DNA of 25,424 nt from Gp13-AA77 sp036521995 (GTDB lineage Bacteria; Acidobacteriota; Terriglobia; UBA7540). The stretch lies in assembly GCA_036521995.1 (NCBI GenBank), contig DATDGR010000094.1, positions 1-25,424 of the forward strand, read 5' to 3'. Shown here piece after piece: positions 6,627 through 15,275 of this stretch. Position 1 is the stretch's first letter. Each line of letters starts with the position of its first letter. The position numbers and the translations under genes are program-made. The notes below the pieces were generated by a model that saw only the letters and a list, made by a program, of their open reading frames with translations, was not told where the DNA came from and made no database searches.

Positions 6627-8309
6627 ATGGATTTCGATCCTAAACACTGGAGTCGCACGATTACGGACGGGCCGCAGCGCGCCGGCGCTCGCGCTATGCT
6701 GAAGGCCATTGGATTCAACGACGCAGATCTGGCACGGCCGATCGTGGGCGTCGCCAACACCTGGACCGAGACCATGCCTTGCAATTTCCACCTGCGGCGC
6801 CTGGCGGAGCGTGTCAAGGCCGGTGTGCGGGCTGCCGGCGGCACCCCTATGGAGTTCAACACCATCTCTGTCTCCGACGGCGTGACTATGGGCACCGAGG
6901 GCATGAAGGGGCCGCTCGTGAGCCGTGAGGTGATCGCGGACTCCATTGAGCTCATGGGCCGAGGCTACATGTTTGACGCCATGGTCTGTCTGGTGGGGTG
7001 CGACAAGACCGTGCCGGGCGCGGCCATGGCGCTGGCACGTCTGAACGTACCCGGAATCGTGCTTTACGGCGGCTCGATTGCGGCCGGGAAGTTCAAGGGT
7101 CGAGATGTAACTCTTGCCGACGTCTACGAGGGCATCGGGGCGGTGGCCGCCGGACTGATGACGGAGCGGGATCTGAAGCAGCTCGAAGACGTGGCTTGCC
7201 CCGGCGCTGGCGCGTGCGGCGGGCAATTCACGGCCAATACCATGTCGATGGTGATGGAGTTCATCGGCCTCTCGCCCCTGGGCGCGAACAGTGTGCCGGC
7301 CACCGACCCGTTCAAGGACCAGGTGGCCGAGGATGTCGGCCGGAGCATGATGGACGTTCTGCGGAGCAATCGCAGGCCGCGCGACATATTGACCCGCCCG
7401 GCCTTCGAAAATGCCATCGCAAGCGTGGCGGCCACCGCCGGCTCCACAAATTCGGTGCTTCACCTTCTGGCGCTAGCCCGGGAGGTGGAGGTTCCTTTGA
7501 CGCTTGATGACTTCGACCGCATCAGTGCTCAAACCCCGATCCTGGCCGATCTTAAGCCTGCCGGCCGCTACGTGGCTGTGGACCTGCACAAGGCAGGCGG
7601 GATTCCGCTCGTTGCGCGCCGCATGCTGGAGGCGGGCCTCTTGCACGAGGACGCCCTGACCGTCACCGGGCGCACGATAGGGGAAGAAGCGCGCAAGGCC
7701 GTCGAGACGCCGGGCCAGGATGTGGTGCACCCCGCCTCCAATCCGCTCAAGCCGACGGGCGGACTCGTGATCCTCAGAGGAAGTGCCGCTCCGGAGGGCG
7801 CGGTGGTGAAGGTTTCTGGGCACGAGCGGCTCTATCATCGCGGCCCGGCACGTGTCTTCGACCGCGAAGAGGACGCCATGCGGGCGGTCACCCATAAGCA
7901 GATCAATCCGGGCGATGTGGTCGTGATCCGCTACGAAGGCCCGCGCGGCGGGCCCGGCATGCGGGAGATGCTGGGTGTCACCGGCGCTATTGTGGGCGAG
8001 GGCCTGGGCGAAACGGTGGCGCTGATCACGGATGGCCGTTTCAGTGGCGCGACGCGCGGATTGATGATTGGGCATGTGGCGCCCGAGGCCGCGCGCGGCG
8101 GGCCTATCGCTGCCATTGCCGAAGGTGATGTGGTGGTGATCGATATTGAAGCTCGCCGGCTCGACGTCGAACTGAGCGAACAGGAGCTGGTGAAGCGCTT
8201 GGCGGGCTGGAAGGCGCCGGAGCCTCGTTACAAGACTGGCGTCTACGCCAAGTATGCAGCCTCCGTCGCTTCCGCCTCGGAAGGCGCGGTGACGCGGCCC
8301 GTTTATTGA
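6627..8309 (+). CDS. ilvD: Dihydroxy-acid dehydratase
   Basis: Converts 2,3-dihydroxy-3-methyl(but/pent)anoate to the 2-oxo acid in valine, isoleucine and pantothenate synthesis. ATG 6627 is chosen over GTG 6621 because GAGGAG (6616-6621) sits 5 nt before it. The product is 560 aa, normal for the IlvD/Edd family. Three cysteines expected for the cluster are visible: Cys52 (MPCNFHL), Cys125 (GCDKTVPG) and Cys197 (GACGGQFTANTM). A Cys at all three positions fits the [2Fe-2S] type. The C-terminal swivel domain carries the family GPRGGPGMREML and TDGRFSGATRG boxes, with the Ser that acts as base. No other ilv or leu gene is in the window, so it appears as a stand-alone gene. Confidence 0.97.
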   Translation: MDFDPKHWSRTITDGPQRAGARAMLKAIGFNDADLARPIVGVANTWTETMPCNFHLRRLAERVKAGVRAAGGTPMEFNTISVSDGVTMGTEGMKGPLVSREVIADSIELMGRGYMFDAMVCLVGCDKTVPGAAMALARLNVPGIVLYGGSIAAGKFKGRDVTLADVYEGIGAVAAGLMTERDLKQLEDVACPGAGACGGQFTANTMSMVMEFIGLSPLGANSVPATDPFKDQVAEDVGRSMMDVLRSNRRPRDILTRPAFENAIASVAATAGSTNSVLHLLALAREVEVPLTLDDFDRISAQTPILADLKPAGRYVAVDLHKAGGIPLVARRMLEAGLLHEDALTVTGRTIGEEARKAVETPGQDVVHPASNPLKPTGGLVILRGSAAPEGAVVKVSGHERLYHRGPARVFDREEDAMRAVTHKQINPGDVVVIRYEGPRGGPGMREMLGVTGAIVGEGLGETVALITDGRFSGATRGLMIGHVAPEAARGGPIAAIAEGDVVVIDIEARRLDVELSEQELVKRLAGWKAPEPRYKTGVYAKYAASVASASEGAVTRPVY

Positions 8310-8419
8310 AAGCACTGCCGCGGCTGTGACAAAATGGACCCCATCATGACAGCCTCGAAAGCAGGCAACGGCGGTGCCGCCCCGGTGTCGGCCGCGAGAG
8401 CGCTAACACAGGAGAGACT

Positions 8420-9163
8420 TTGCATCCCGATCTCGCCACGGTGAAGGAGTTGCAAGATGTCGATCGGAAGATCGGCGAGCTAACGTCCCGAATTCAAGTC
8501 ATCCCCGTCCAGATCAAGAAAATCGAAGATCAATTGAATGAGTCTTTGCACGCTCACGACGAGCGCAAGAACCGCCTGGCTAGTAACCAGAAGGAGCGCC
8601 GCGACCTGGAAGGCGAAATCCAGCTCATCAAGGCCAAGATCACGAAACACCGCGACCAGCTTTACGAAGTGAAGACCAACGAAGCCTACCGGACGATGCT
8701 GCACGAGATCGAGGGCGAAGACGTCAAGGTTCGCAGCATCGAGGACCGCATCCTGGAGAAAATGTCGGAAGCGGAGCAACTCGAGAAATACGTCCATGAC
8801 GCCGCCGCGCGCCTGGATAGCGAGCGGTCGCGAGTGGCAGCCGAGAAGAAGGAACTCGAAGCCGAACGCCGGAAGGATGAGGTCGAGCGAGACGAGTCCG
8901 AGGAGCGTCGTCGCGCCTTGGCTTCGGGTCTAAGCAACGCGACGCTGCAGCTCTATGAGAGGGCGCGCAAAGCGCGGGGCACAGCGGTGGTAGCCGTGGT
9001 GGACGGGTCCTGTAGCGGCTGCCACGTGAAGCTGCGGCCTCAGTTCTACAACGAAGTGCGAGGCTCGGATGCGCTGCTGACCTGCGAGAGCTGCGGCCGG
9101 ATTCTTTACTACCTGGAGTCTCCGGTGGATAAGGCTGCCGACGGCACGCGGGTGGTCATGTAA
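8420..9163 (+). CDS. C4-type zinc-ribbon protein with long coiled coil (DUF164-like)
   Basis: 247 aa. The start is TTG 8420 with GGAG (8411-8414) at 5-nt spacing; the frame has no better start. Residues about 10-168 are almost entirely charged heptad sequence (two antiparallel coiled-coil helices are known in this family). A compact zinc ribbon at the end has Cys198 and Cys201 (CSGC) and Cys222 and Cys225 (CESC). The family is widespread and of uncertain function; a nucleic-acid-binding or adaptor role is usually suggested. It converges on rnhA, which lies 145 nt beyond. A partly overlapping plus frame at 8334-8444 is judged a shadow. Confidence 0.88.
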   Translation: MHPDLATVKELQDVDRKIGELTSRIQVIPVQIKKIEDQLNESLHAHDERKNRLASNQKERRDLEGEIQLIKAKITKHRDQLYEVKTNEAYRTMLHEIEGEDVKVRSIEDRILEKMSEAEQLEKYVHDAAARLDSERSRVAAEKKELEAERRKDEVERDESEERRRALASGLSNATLQLYERARKARGTAVVAVVDGSCSGCHVKLRPQFYNEVRGSDALLTCESCGRILYYLESPVDKAADGTRVVM

Positions 9164-9308
9164 GGCTCCATGTTTCTTGATCCGCTTAGCAGGTTCGGGA
9201 GCGGACGCCACCAAGGACGCCCGGTGAATCTCGATGGGCTCAGGGCCATCGTGTCGTTCAAAGCCGGAATGTATAAGATTACAGAGGTTTGAACCATATA
9301 TCCTCCGG

Positions 9309-9794
9309 TCAATGAGAATGAGCTTCAGGCCGGAGCGCTGGCGGGTAACTGATCTGCTCCCTAGCGGCCCTCTGCGCCAGAAAGTCGCAGCGGATGTTGT
9401 CCTCATGGTCGGCGTGACCCCTGACCCAGTCCCAGGAGATGTCGTGTGGCTGAGTCAGCCGGTCAAGCTCTGTCCAAAGGTCGCGGTTGAGGACAGGGCG
9501 GATTCCCTCGCCTTTGACCCGTCTGACCCACCCTTTGGCCTTCCAACCGCTGATCCATTCTGTGATGCCACGCTTCACGTATTGCGAGTCGGTGTAAAGC
9601 TTCACACTGCAGGGTTCCTTGAGGGCTTTCAGCGCTTCAATGACGGCCGTCAGCTCCATGCGGTTGTTTGTGGTTCGGGGCTCGGACCCGAACATCTCTT
9701 TTTTCCGGTCACCAAGGCGGAGGATACAGGCCCAGCCTCCAGGACCCGGGTTTCCGATGCATGCGCCGTCGGTGCTAATTGAAACATGTTTCAT
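9309..9794 (-). CDS. rnhA: Ribonuclease HI
   Basis: 161 aa, close to the ~155 of E. coli RNase HI. It degrades the RNA strand of RNA-DNA hybrids. The DEDD metal-binding set is intact: Asp9 (STDGACIGNPGPGG), Glu47 (NNRMELTAVIEAL), Asp69 (YTDSQYVKRGI) and Asp137 (RCDFLA). The catalytic-loop His127 is present in VRGHADHEDN. The basic handle region (WISGWKAKGWVRRVKG, about 80-95) is also present. A ~15-residue C-terminal tail follows the last helix. The start is ATG 9794. The gene is convergent with the zinc-ribbon gene and divergent from the acyl-CoA dehydrogenase. Confidence 0.96.
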   Translation of the reverse strand: MKHVSISTDGACIGNPGPGGWACILRLGDRKKEMFGSEPRTTNNRMELTAVIEALKALKEPCSVKLYTDSQYVKRGITEWISGWKAKGWVRRVKGEGIRPVLNRDLWTELDRLTQPHDISWDWVRGHADHEDNIRCDFLAQRAAREQISYPPALRPEAHSH

Positions 9795-9942
9795 GGGCCA
9801 TCCAGCACTTTAGCACGTTGTGCGTCGAGACCCGCCCTGATGGGACCGATCGGAGTGATCTGCGATGAGCTAGAATATCCGGGATACGCTGGCGTGCCCA
9901 TGCGAACTCGGGATGGTTCGCGATTCGAAGGAGGTTCTTCCC

Positions 9943-11124
9943 ATGGCTGAAGCGGCGACGGCTCCCATCATGTCGGTAACGCCCCTTACGGTGCTCACCG
10001 AAGAAGAAGAGATGTTCCAGGCGGCGGCCCGCGAGTTTGCCGAAAAGGAAATCCAGCCGCACGTCGAAACGATGGACCGCGAAGGGGTGTTCCGGCGCGA
10101 TCTCATCGACAAGTTTTTCGCCCAGGGCTACATGGGCATGCACATTCCTGAGGCCTATGGCGGCGGCGGCGGATCGTTCTTCATGGCGGCCTTGGCCATC
10201 GAGGAGTTTTCCCGCGTCGACGCTTCGGCCGGCGTGGTGATCGACGTTCAGAATACGCTGGTGGCCAACGCGGTGACGCGCTGGGGCAACGAGGCGCAGA
10301 AGAAAGCCTGGCTGCCGCGCCTGGCGGCCGACACGGTGGGCGCCTACGCACTTTCCGAGCCGAGTTCGGGAAGCGACGCCTTCGGGCTCGAGACCCGCGG
10401 CCGCGAGGACGGCGACCACTACGTGCTGAACGGCCGCAAGCTCTGGATCACAAACGCCAAGGAAGCCGGATTGTTTATCTTGTTTGCCACGGTCAACCGC
10501 GAGCTAGGCTACCGCGGCATCACCGCCTTCCTGGTCGAGGGGGGCGCGACCGGTTTCAGCGTCGGCAAGAAGGAGGACAAGTTAGGCATCCGGGCCTCTT
10601 CCACCTGTGAGCTGATCCTGGAAGACTGCCGCCTGCCCCGCTCGAGCGTGCTCGGCGAGGTCGGCAAAGGCTACAAGGTGGCGATCGAGACCCTCAACGA
10701 GGGCCGGATTGGCATCGGCGCGCAGATGCTGGGCGTGGCGCGGGGCGCTCTCGAGCACGCACTCAGCTACGCCCGGGAACGCCGCCAGTTCGGGAAGCCC
10801 ATCGCCGACTTCCAGGGCATTCAATTTCAGCTCGCACGCTTGGCCACCGAGGTCGAGGCGGCGCGCCTGATGACATACAACGCCGCCCGCCTCAAGGACG
10901 CCGGCCACTCTTACGTTAAGGAAGCCGCCATGGCCAAGTATTTCTGCTCGCAAGTGGCCGAGAGCGTGGCCAGCGAAGCGATCGAGGTCTACGGTGGTTA
11001 CGGGTTCACCCGCGATTACCCGGTCGAAAAATACCTGCGCGATTCCAAGATCGGCAAAATCTACGAAGGCACTTCCTTCATGCAGCTCCAGACCATCGCC
11101 AAGCTGATTCTCGGGCAAGGATGA
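9943..11124 (+). CDS. Acyl-CoA dehydrogenase (short/branched-chain type)
   Basis: 393 aa flavoprotein that oxidises acyl-CoA to trans-2-enoyl-CoA, passing electrons to ETF. ATG 9943 is favoured by AAGGAGG (9928-9934) at 8-nt spacing over the upstream in-frame ATG 9913. The order is the all-helical N-domain, the middle beta domain (AYALSEPSSGSDAFG and KLWITNAKEAGLFILF), then the C-domain (RQFGKPIADFQGIQFQLA). The catalytic base is Glu375 in IYEGTS, the position used by short-chain and branched short-chain dehydrogenases. The YGGYGFTRDYPVEKYLRD box is typical of the butyryl/2-methylbutyryl group. Substrate cannot be fixed from sequence. No other beta-oxidation gene is adjacent. The stop is only 13 nt from the stop of the convergent TPR gene. 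Confidence 0.93.
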   Translation: MAEAATAPIMSVTPLTVLTEEEEMFQAAAREFAEKEIQPHVETMDREGVFRRDLIDKFFAQGYMGMHIPEAYGGGGGSFFMAALAIEEFSRVDASAGVVIDVQNTLVANAVTRWGNEAQKKAWLPRLAADTVGAYALSEPSSGSDAFGLETRGREDGDHYVLNGRKLWITNAKEAGLFILFATVNRELGYRGITAFLVEGGATGFSVGKKEDKLGIRASSTCELILEDCRLPRSSVLGEVGKGYKVAIETLNEGRIGIGAQMLGVARGALEHALSYARERRQFGKPIADFQGIQFQLARLATEVEAARLMTYNAARLKDAGHSYVKEAAMAKYFCSQVAESVASEAIEVYGGYGFTRDYPVEKYLRDSKIGKIYEGTSFMQLQTIAKLILGQG

Positions 11125-11137
11125 GTGAGGGGCTGCA

Positions 11138-13597
11138 TTACCCTTTAGGCGGCTTGCCGCCCCTCCTCAGTTGCGTGCAGGCCGCCTCCGCAGCACCCCA
11201 ATTAGGCCGCAAGGCCAGCGCCCGATCGCATTCTTCGGCGGCCCCGGCTTGATCGTTCCTCTGGCCGAGGACCTGGGCGAGCGCCAAGTGTGCGTCGGCA
11301 TCGCCCGGTTGCAGCCGGAGATACTCACGGTAACTGGTGACGGCCTCCGAGAGGTTGCGCTCCTGAATGAAGGCTTGCGCGAGCCCGAGCCGCGCTTCGG
11401 CAAAGTCGGACTTTCCCCGCAGGGCCTCTTCGAAACGAAAGACAGCGTCCGGCAGCTTTCCGAGGGCCAGGAGGGCCATGCCCAAGGCATAGTTGCTGCG
11501 CGGGTTGAACGGCGCCAGCTTGACGGCCGCCTGCGCCTCGTTGACCGCCTCCTGGGTTTGGCCGAGCTTCAGGAGGTCGAGGGCCAGCGCAGCGTGAGTT
11601 TCCGGCGCCTGGGGCGCGAGCTTGAGCGCGTTTCGCAAGGCGGCAGTCGCACCGGAGGCGTCCCCGAGCTGAAGGAGAGCGGCGCCGAGGCCGGTGGCGG
11701 CGTCCACATCACCCGGCCGAAGCGCCAGGGTGGCCTGATAAGCCTGGGCCGCGCCCTTAAAGTCCCCCTGGGAGGCGAGTGTCTTGGCAAGCTGGAGCTG
11801 GTAGGACGGATCATTCGAGGCTAGGCGGGTTGCCTCCTTGAGCTCGGCCTCCGCCCCGGGGAGATCGCCGCTCTGCTTGAGCGCGCCGGCCAGCCGCTCG
11901 TGCAAGGCAGCATCGTCCGGGCGCAGACGCAAGGCCTGGCGATATCGGGTGATGGCTTCCGTCCAGATATGCATGCCCGCCAGCAGGTCCGCCAGCGCCG
12001 CCAGGGCGTCGGGCATATCCGGCCGCAAGTTCACCGCCTGTTGAAACTCGGCCAGAGCATCGTCGTTCCGGCCGATGGTGCGCAGAGCCACGCCGAGCTG
12101 ATAGTGGATCTCGGGGCTGGCGAGGCGCAGCGCCGAGGCCTGGCGGTACTGGATGATGGCCTGCTCAAACCGGCCGGCGGACTGATAGGCGTTGGCGAGA
12201 TTCAGGTGTGAGTCGGCGTCCTCGGGCTTGAGCTTCACGTCCTCCTCATACTCTGCGATAAATCCTGGAAGGTCGCCCGCCGCCCCGAGCGCCTCGCCGA
12301 GGTTGCGGTGGTAGTCAGCCGAGTCGGGTACGAGCTCGACGGCCCTTTTCAGCTCTGGCACGGCATCCACCAGATCGCCGGTCTTCCTCAGCACCAGCCC
12401 CAGAGCCTCGTGGAGTGCGGGGTCGTTCGGCCGAAGCCGCAGGGCCTCGTGATATTCGCTGACGGCGGCCGCATCGTTACTCATGGACAGATAAGTGACC
12501 GCGAGTTCGGCGTGCGCGCCGGCGTCCCCGGGCCGCTGGCGGATCAGGCGCCGGAATTCCTGGATGGCGTCCGCGTAGTCGCCTGCTTTGCGCAAAGCGA
12601 GCGCCAGGTCAAAGCGGTAATCCACCTGGTCCGGCCGAAGCGCCACCGCGCTCCGGTATTCCTCGATGGCGTGGATCAAGTCATCGTCCGCGAGCAGAGC
12701 GTTGGCCAGGCTCAGGTGGAGCTCGGGATCATTGGGGCGCAGGCGAACCGCGGCGCGGTACTCGGCTAGCGCCTCCGGAGCCTGGTCGCCGGTCTCCGTC
12801 AGCGCTAGAGCGAGGCCGGCGTGAAGGTCGGCGTTCTGCGGAGCGATCGCGATCGCCTCGCGCCAGCGCCGGATCGACCCGGGCACGTCGCCGGCTTGCT
12901 CGAGGGCTGCGGCAAAGGCGGCGCGGACGGAAGCATTATTGGGATCAAGCCTGATCGCCTGTTGGAATTCCTCAGCAGCCTCCCCCGACTGGCGATCGAG
13001 AGCCAGGGCCCCGGCCAAACCCTCGTGCGCCGCGGCGCTTGAGGGACGCAGTTTCACTTCCGCCCGATATTCTGCGACGGCCTCCGGCCCTTGACCCTCC
13101 GATTCAAGAATGGCGCCAATATTGGCGTGGACACCCGCGAAATCGGGCTTCAGGCGCAACGCCTCCCGATACTCGTGCACCGCGTCGTCAATTCGATTGA
13201 GCCCACCGTAGGCGTTGGCCAGATCGTAGTGGATGTTGGCGTCGTCGGGCCGGAGATCGAGGGCCTGGCGATAGTCTTCAACTGCTTCCTCCAGACGGCC
13301 GGCGCGAGCCAGCTCAATCCCTTGTTTCGTCAGAGAAGCAGCGGTTGGAGCCTGAGGCCCGTTGCTCGACGGGGCCGAGCCTGCGGCATTGGCCGGCGCC
13401 ACGGCCGAAGGCGGTCCGGGAGGAGCTGCGGGGGGCGACTGTCCTGGCGTCTTGTCCTGCCCCCAAGCCGCGATCTTCGGCCCAGTGAGAACGAGCAGCA
13501 GTAGCGTGGCGCAAGGCCACCTGCGCACCACAAAACCTCGCGAGCGCAGAGGGCGCGAAAGCTCCAACAGAGCGTTGCGGTGGCAACAAAGACCCAT
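11138..13597 (-). CDS. Exported protein of 21 tandem TPR repeats
   Basis: 819 aa. The N-terminal hydrophobic segment (CATLLLLVLTGPKIAAWG, about 29-46) is a likely signal peptide, followed by a Pro/Ala/Ser-rich linker to residue 85. Residues 86-800 divide exactly into 21 tetratricopeptide units of 34 residues (one has 35), each with the family pattern of small residue 8, Ala20 and Pro32 (for example ANIHYDLANAYGGLNRIDDA). A 19-residue tail ends it. No enzymatic domain is present, so this is a scaffold or peptide-binding superhelix, probably periplasmic. The GTG at 13531 has GAGG 4 nt upstream and would give a neater signal peptide (VRRWPCATLLLL); the ATG 13597 start has a weak ribosome site. 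Either could be right. It is divergent from the fucosidase. Confidence 0.9.
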   Translation of the reverse strand: MGLCCHRNALLELSRPLRSRGFVVRRWPCATLLLLVLTGPKIAAWGQDKTPGQSPPAAPPGPPSAVAPANAAGSAPSSNGPQAPTAASLTKQGIELARAGRLEEAVEDYRQALDLRPDDANIHYDLANAYGGLNRIDDAVHEYREALRLKPDFAGVHANIGAILESEGQGPEAVAEYRAEVKLRPSSAAAHEGLAGALALDRQSGEAAEEFQQAIRLDPNNASVRAAFAAALEQAGDVPGSIRRWREAIAIAPQNADLHAGLALALTETGDQAPEALAEYRAAVRLRPNDPELHLSLANALLADDDLIHAIEEYRSAVALRPDQVDYRFDLALALRKAGDYADAIQEFRRLIRQRPGDAGAHAELAVTYLSMSNDAAAVSEYHEALRLRPNDPALHEALGLVLRKTGDLVDAVPELKRAVELVPDSADYHRNLGEALGAAGDLPGFIAEYEEDVKLKPEDADSHLNLANAYQSAGRFEQAIIQYRQASALRLASPEIHYQLGVALRTIGRNDDALAEFQQAVNLRPDMPDALAALADLLAGMHIWTEAITRYRQALRLRPDDAALHERLAGALKQSGDLPGAEAELKEATRLASNDPSYQLQLAKTLASQGDFKGAAQAYQATLALRPGDVDAATGLGAALLQLGDASGATAALRNALKLAPQAPETHAALALDLLKLGQTQEAVNEAQAAVKLAPFNPRSNYALGMALLALGKLPDAVFRFEEALRGKSDFAEARLGLAQAFIQERNLSEAVTSYREYLRLQPGDADAHLALAQVLGQRNDQAGAAEECDRALALRPNWGAAEAACTQLRRGGKPPKG

Positions 13598-13738
13598 TCA
13601 ATTCCAGCATACACCTTGGCGCGACGGAGATTGCTGACCCCGGTGCGATCCGGTGGACTTCCAGTCGCCGCTGCGGTTGGCGGTTTAACCGGGCCGCCGC
13701 GGTTTGCAGTCGTGATGACTGGAGCGCCCTGAAGTCCA

Positions 13739-13759
13739 AGCTTGAATTCGATTCAAGCT
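13739..13759. promoter_or_regulatory. Perfect 9+9 palindrome, candidate operator of the fucosidase gene
   Basis: Arms AGCTTGAAT (13739-13747) and ATTCAAGCT (13751-13759) are perfect inverted copies separated by TCG. The palindrome covers the predicted -35 and the first half of the spacer of the promoter at 13742-13770, the usual place for a repressor site. No regulator gene is adjacent. A 3-nt loop and lack of a T-run argue against a terminator. Confidence 0.5.
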
Positions 13760-13770
13760 CTCAGTATAGT
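13742..13770 (+). promoter_or_regulatory. Predicted sigma70-type promoter for the fucosidase gene
   Basis: TTGAAT (13742-13747) and TATAGT (13765-13770) are separated by exactly 17 nt; the hexamers match the consensus at 4/6 and 5/6. This places a start site near 13777 and a leader of about 75 nt before the ATG at 13854. The site lies between the divergent TPR gene and the fucosidase gene. Promoter motifs in high-GC genomes are only suggestive. Confidence 0.45.
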
Positions 13771-13853
13771 GAGCGCCGCGCGAAGAAGCCCGAGTCCGCG
13801 CGTCCGAAGCCCGTTGCTACCCGGCGCACGCTGACCAGGAGAGGAGCTTGATC

Positions 13854-15254
13854 ATGCTGACCGATCGTATCACCCGTCGCGATTCGCTGCGCCTGCTCGG
13901 GACCGGAGCGGCGCTCGCCGCTTCCGCGAGCGGTGTGGCAAGACCGCTCGCCGCGGCGCAGGCCGGAGAAACGGCCTCCGCCGAGCCTTCCGCCGTGGTG
14001 GCTGACCGGGTGCGCCGCATGCAATGGTGGCACCAGGCCACCTTCGGGATGTTCATTCACTGGGGGCTGTACAGCGTGATCGGACACCACGAGTGGGCCA
14101 TGGAAAAAGAAGGCATCCCAGTGGCCCAGTATCAGGAGCTGGCCAAGATCTTCAAGCCCCAACCGCACGCGGCGCGGGCCTGGGCGCGGCTCGCCAAGCA
14201 GGCCGGGCAGAAGTACATGGTGATGACCACCAAGCATCACGAAGGCTTCTGCCACTGGGACACGAAGCTCACGGACTACTGCTCGCCGAAACAGGGTCCG
14301 GGGCGCGACCTGGTGGCGGAGTACCTGGAGGCGGCGCGCGCCGAGGGTCTGCGCGTGGGCTTCTACTACTCGCTCATGGACTGGCATCATCCCGACGGCG
14401 CCCGCTGCGCCACCGATGAGGCTGCCCGGCAGCGCTTCGTGGAGTACACCCACGGATTGATCCGCGAACTGATGAGCAACTATGGGAAGATCGACGTGCT
14501 TTGGTACGACGTCGATTGGCCCCTGACGGCGGAACAATGGCAATCCGAGAAAATGAACGAGATGGTCTTCAAGCTGCAGCCCGATATCATCGTGAACAAC
14601 CGCAACGGCCTGCCGGGAGACTTTTCCACGCCCGAACAGGAGATTACCGCCGCCAAGGCCGGCCGCGCCTGGGAAAGCTGCATGACCATGAACGACAGTT
14701 GGGGGTATCAGAAATCCGATGACGCCTGGAAGAGCCCCAAGACCATCGTGCGCAATCTGGCCGATTGCGCGAGCGGCGCCGGCAATTATCTGCTGAATAT
14801 CGGGCCCAAACCCGACGGCTCGGTGCCAGAGGAATCGGTGCTGATCCTCGCCGAAGTGGGCAAGTGGATGAACAAAAACGGCGCCAGCATCTATGGAATG
14901 GACCGCTGCCAGGGAGACTGGCATCCTTACGCCAACTTCACCCGCAAGGGCAACACCCTGTACATCCACGTCCACTTCTGGCCGGCGCAAACGGCCGGCA
15001 CAGCGGCCTTGCCCTTCGAGCAACCGCCCACCACCGTGGCCATCGGCGGGTTGCGGTCGAAGGTGAAGGCGGCGCGACTGCTCGCCTCCAGAGAGCCGGT
15101 CACATTCGAGCAGGACGACATCGCGGCCCGGTTCGCCGCGCTGCCGGCGGAGGCGCCGGACTCGCCCGCCACCGTGATCGAGGCGGAGTGCGAGTCGGAG
15201 CCGGTGGTGAGTAGCCTTTACGTGCGCGAGCACCGGGTGCGCGACGGCGTTTGA
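13854..15254 (+). CDS. Alpha-L-fucosidase, glycoside hydrolase family 29, Tat-exported
   Basis: 466 aa. ATG 13854 has GAGGAG (13841-13846) 7 nt upstream. It opens with a twin-arginine signal (ITRRDSLRLLGTGAALAASASG), so export of the folded enzyme is likely. The GH29 barrel shows RRMQWWHQATFGMFIHWGLYSV, MTTKHHEGFCHW and FYYSLMDWHHPD, substrate-site histidines included. The nucleophile is probably Asp219 in VLWYDVDWP, aligned with the usual LW.D..W motif. SGAGNYLLNIGPKPDGS closes the catalytic domain, and a short beta-sandwich with VHFWP follows. The enzyme retains configuration and releases terminal L-fucose. The acid/base residue is less certain. Alone here, it may have been gained for plant or host glycan use. 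A palindrome overlaps its promoter. Confidence 0.92.
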   Translation: MLTDRITRRDSLRLLGTGAALAASASGVARPLAAAQAGETASAEPSAVVADRVRRMQWWHQATFGMFIHWGLYSVIGHHEWAMEKEGIPVAQYQELAKIFKPQPHAARAWARLAKQAGQKYMVMTTKHHEGFCHWDTKLTDYCSPKQGPGRDLVAEYLEAARAEGLRVGFYYSLMDWHHPDGARCATDEAARQRFVEYTHGLIRELMSNYGKIDVLWYDVDWPLTAEQWQSEKMNEMVFKLQPDIIVNNRNGLPGDFSTPEQEITAAKAGRAWESCMTMNDSWGYQKSDDAWKSPKTIVRNLADCASGAGNYLLNIGPKPDGSVPEESVLILAEVGKWMNKNGASIYGMDRCQGDWHPYANFTRKGNTLYIHVHFWPAQTAGTAALPFEQPPTTVAIGGLRSKVKAARLLASREPVTFEQDDIAARFAALPAEAPDSPATVIEAECESEPVVSSLYVREHRVRDGV

Positions 15255-15275
15255 GCCTGGGCGCGGCGATCTAGC

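Noticed and set aside
6234..7463. 409-codon minus-strand frame overlapping ilvD
   Set aside because: It is the antisense shadow of ilvD and its upstream region: His/Arg-rich, no ribosome site, no conserved motif.
8334..8444. 36-codon plus-strand frame before the zinc-ribbon gene
   Set aside because: It overlaps the zinc-ribbon start in another frame, has no clear ribosome site and no recognisable motif; judged a shadow of the gap.
9181..9205. TCCGCT/AGCGGA inverted repeat between the zinc-ribbon gene and rnhA
   Set aside because: Six pairs with a 13-nt loop and no T-run; too weak to call a terminator.
11148..11161. GGCGGC-TT-GCCGCC hairpin near the end of the TPR gene
   Set aside because: It lies within the coding sequence of the TPR gene and has no T-run, so it is probably a by-product of Gly/Pro codons.
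13761..15233. 490-codon minus-strand frame overlapping the fucosidase
   Set aside because: Antisense of the GH29 gene in GC-rich DNA; lacks the motifs that are clear on the plus strand.
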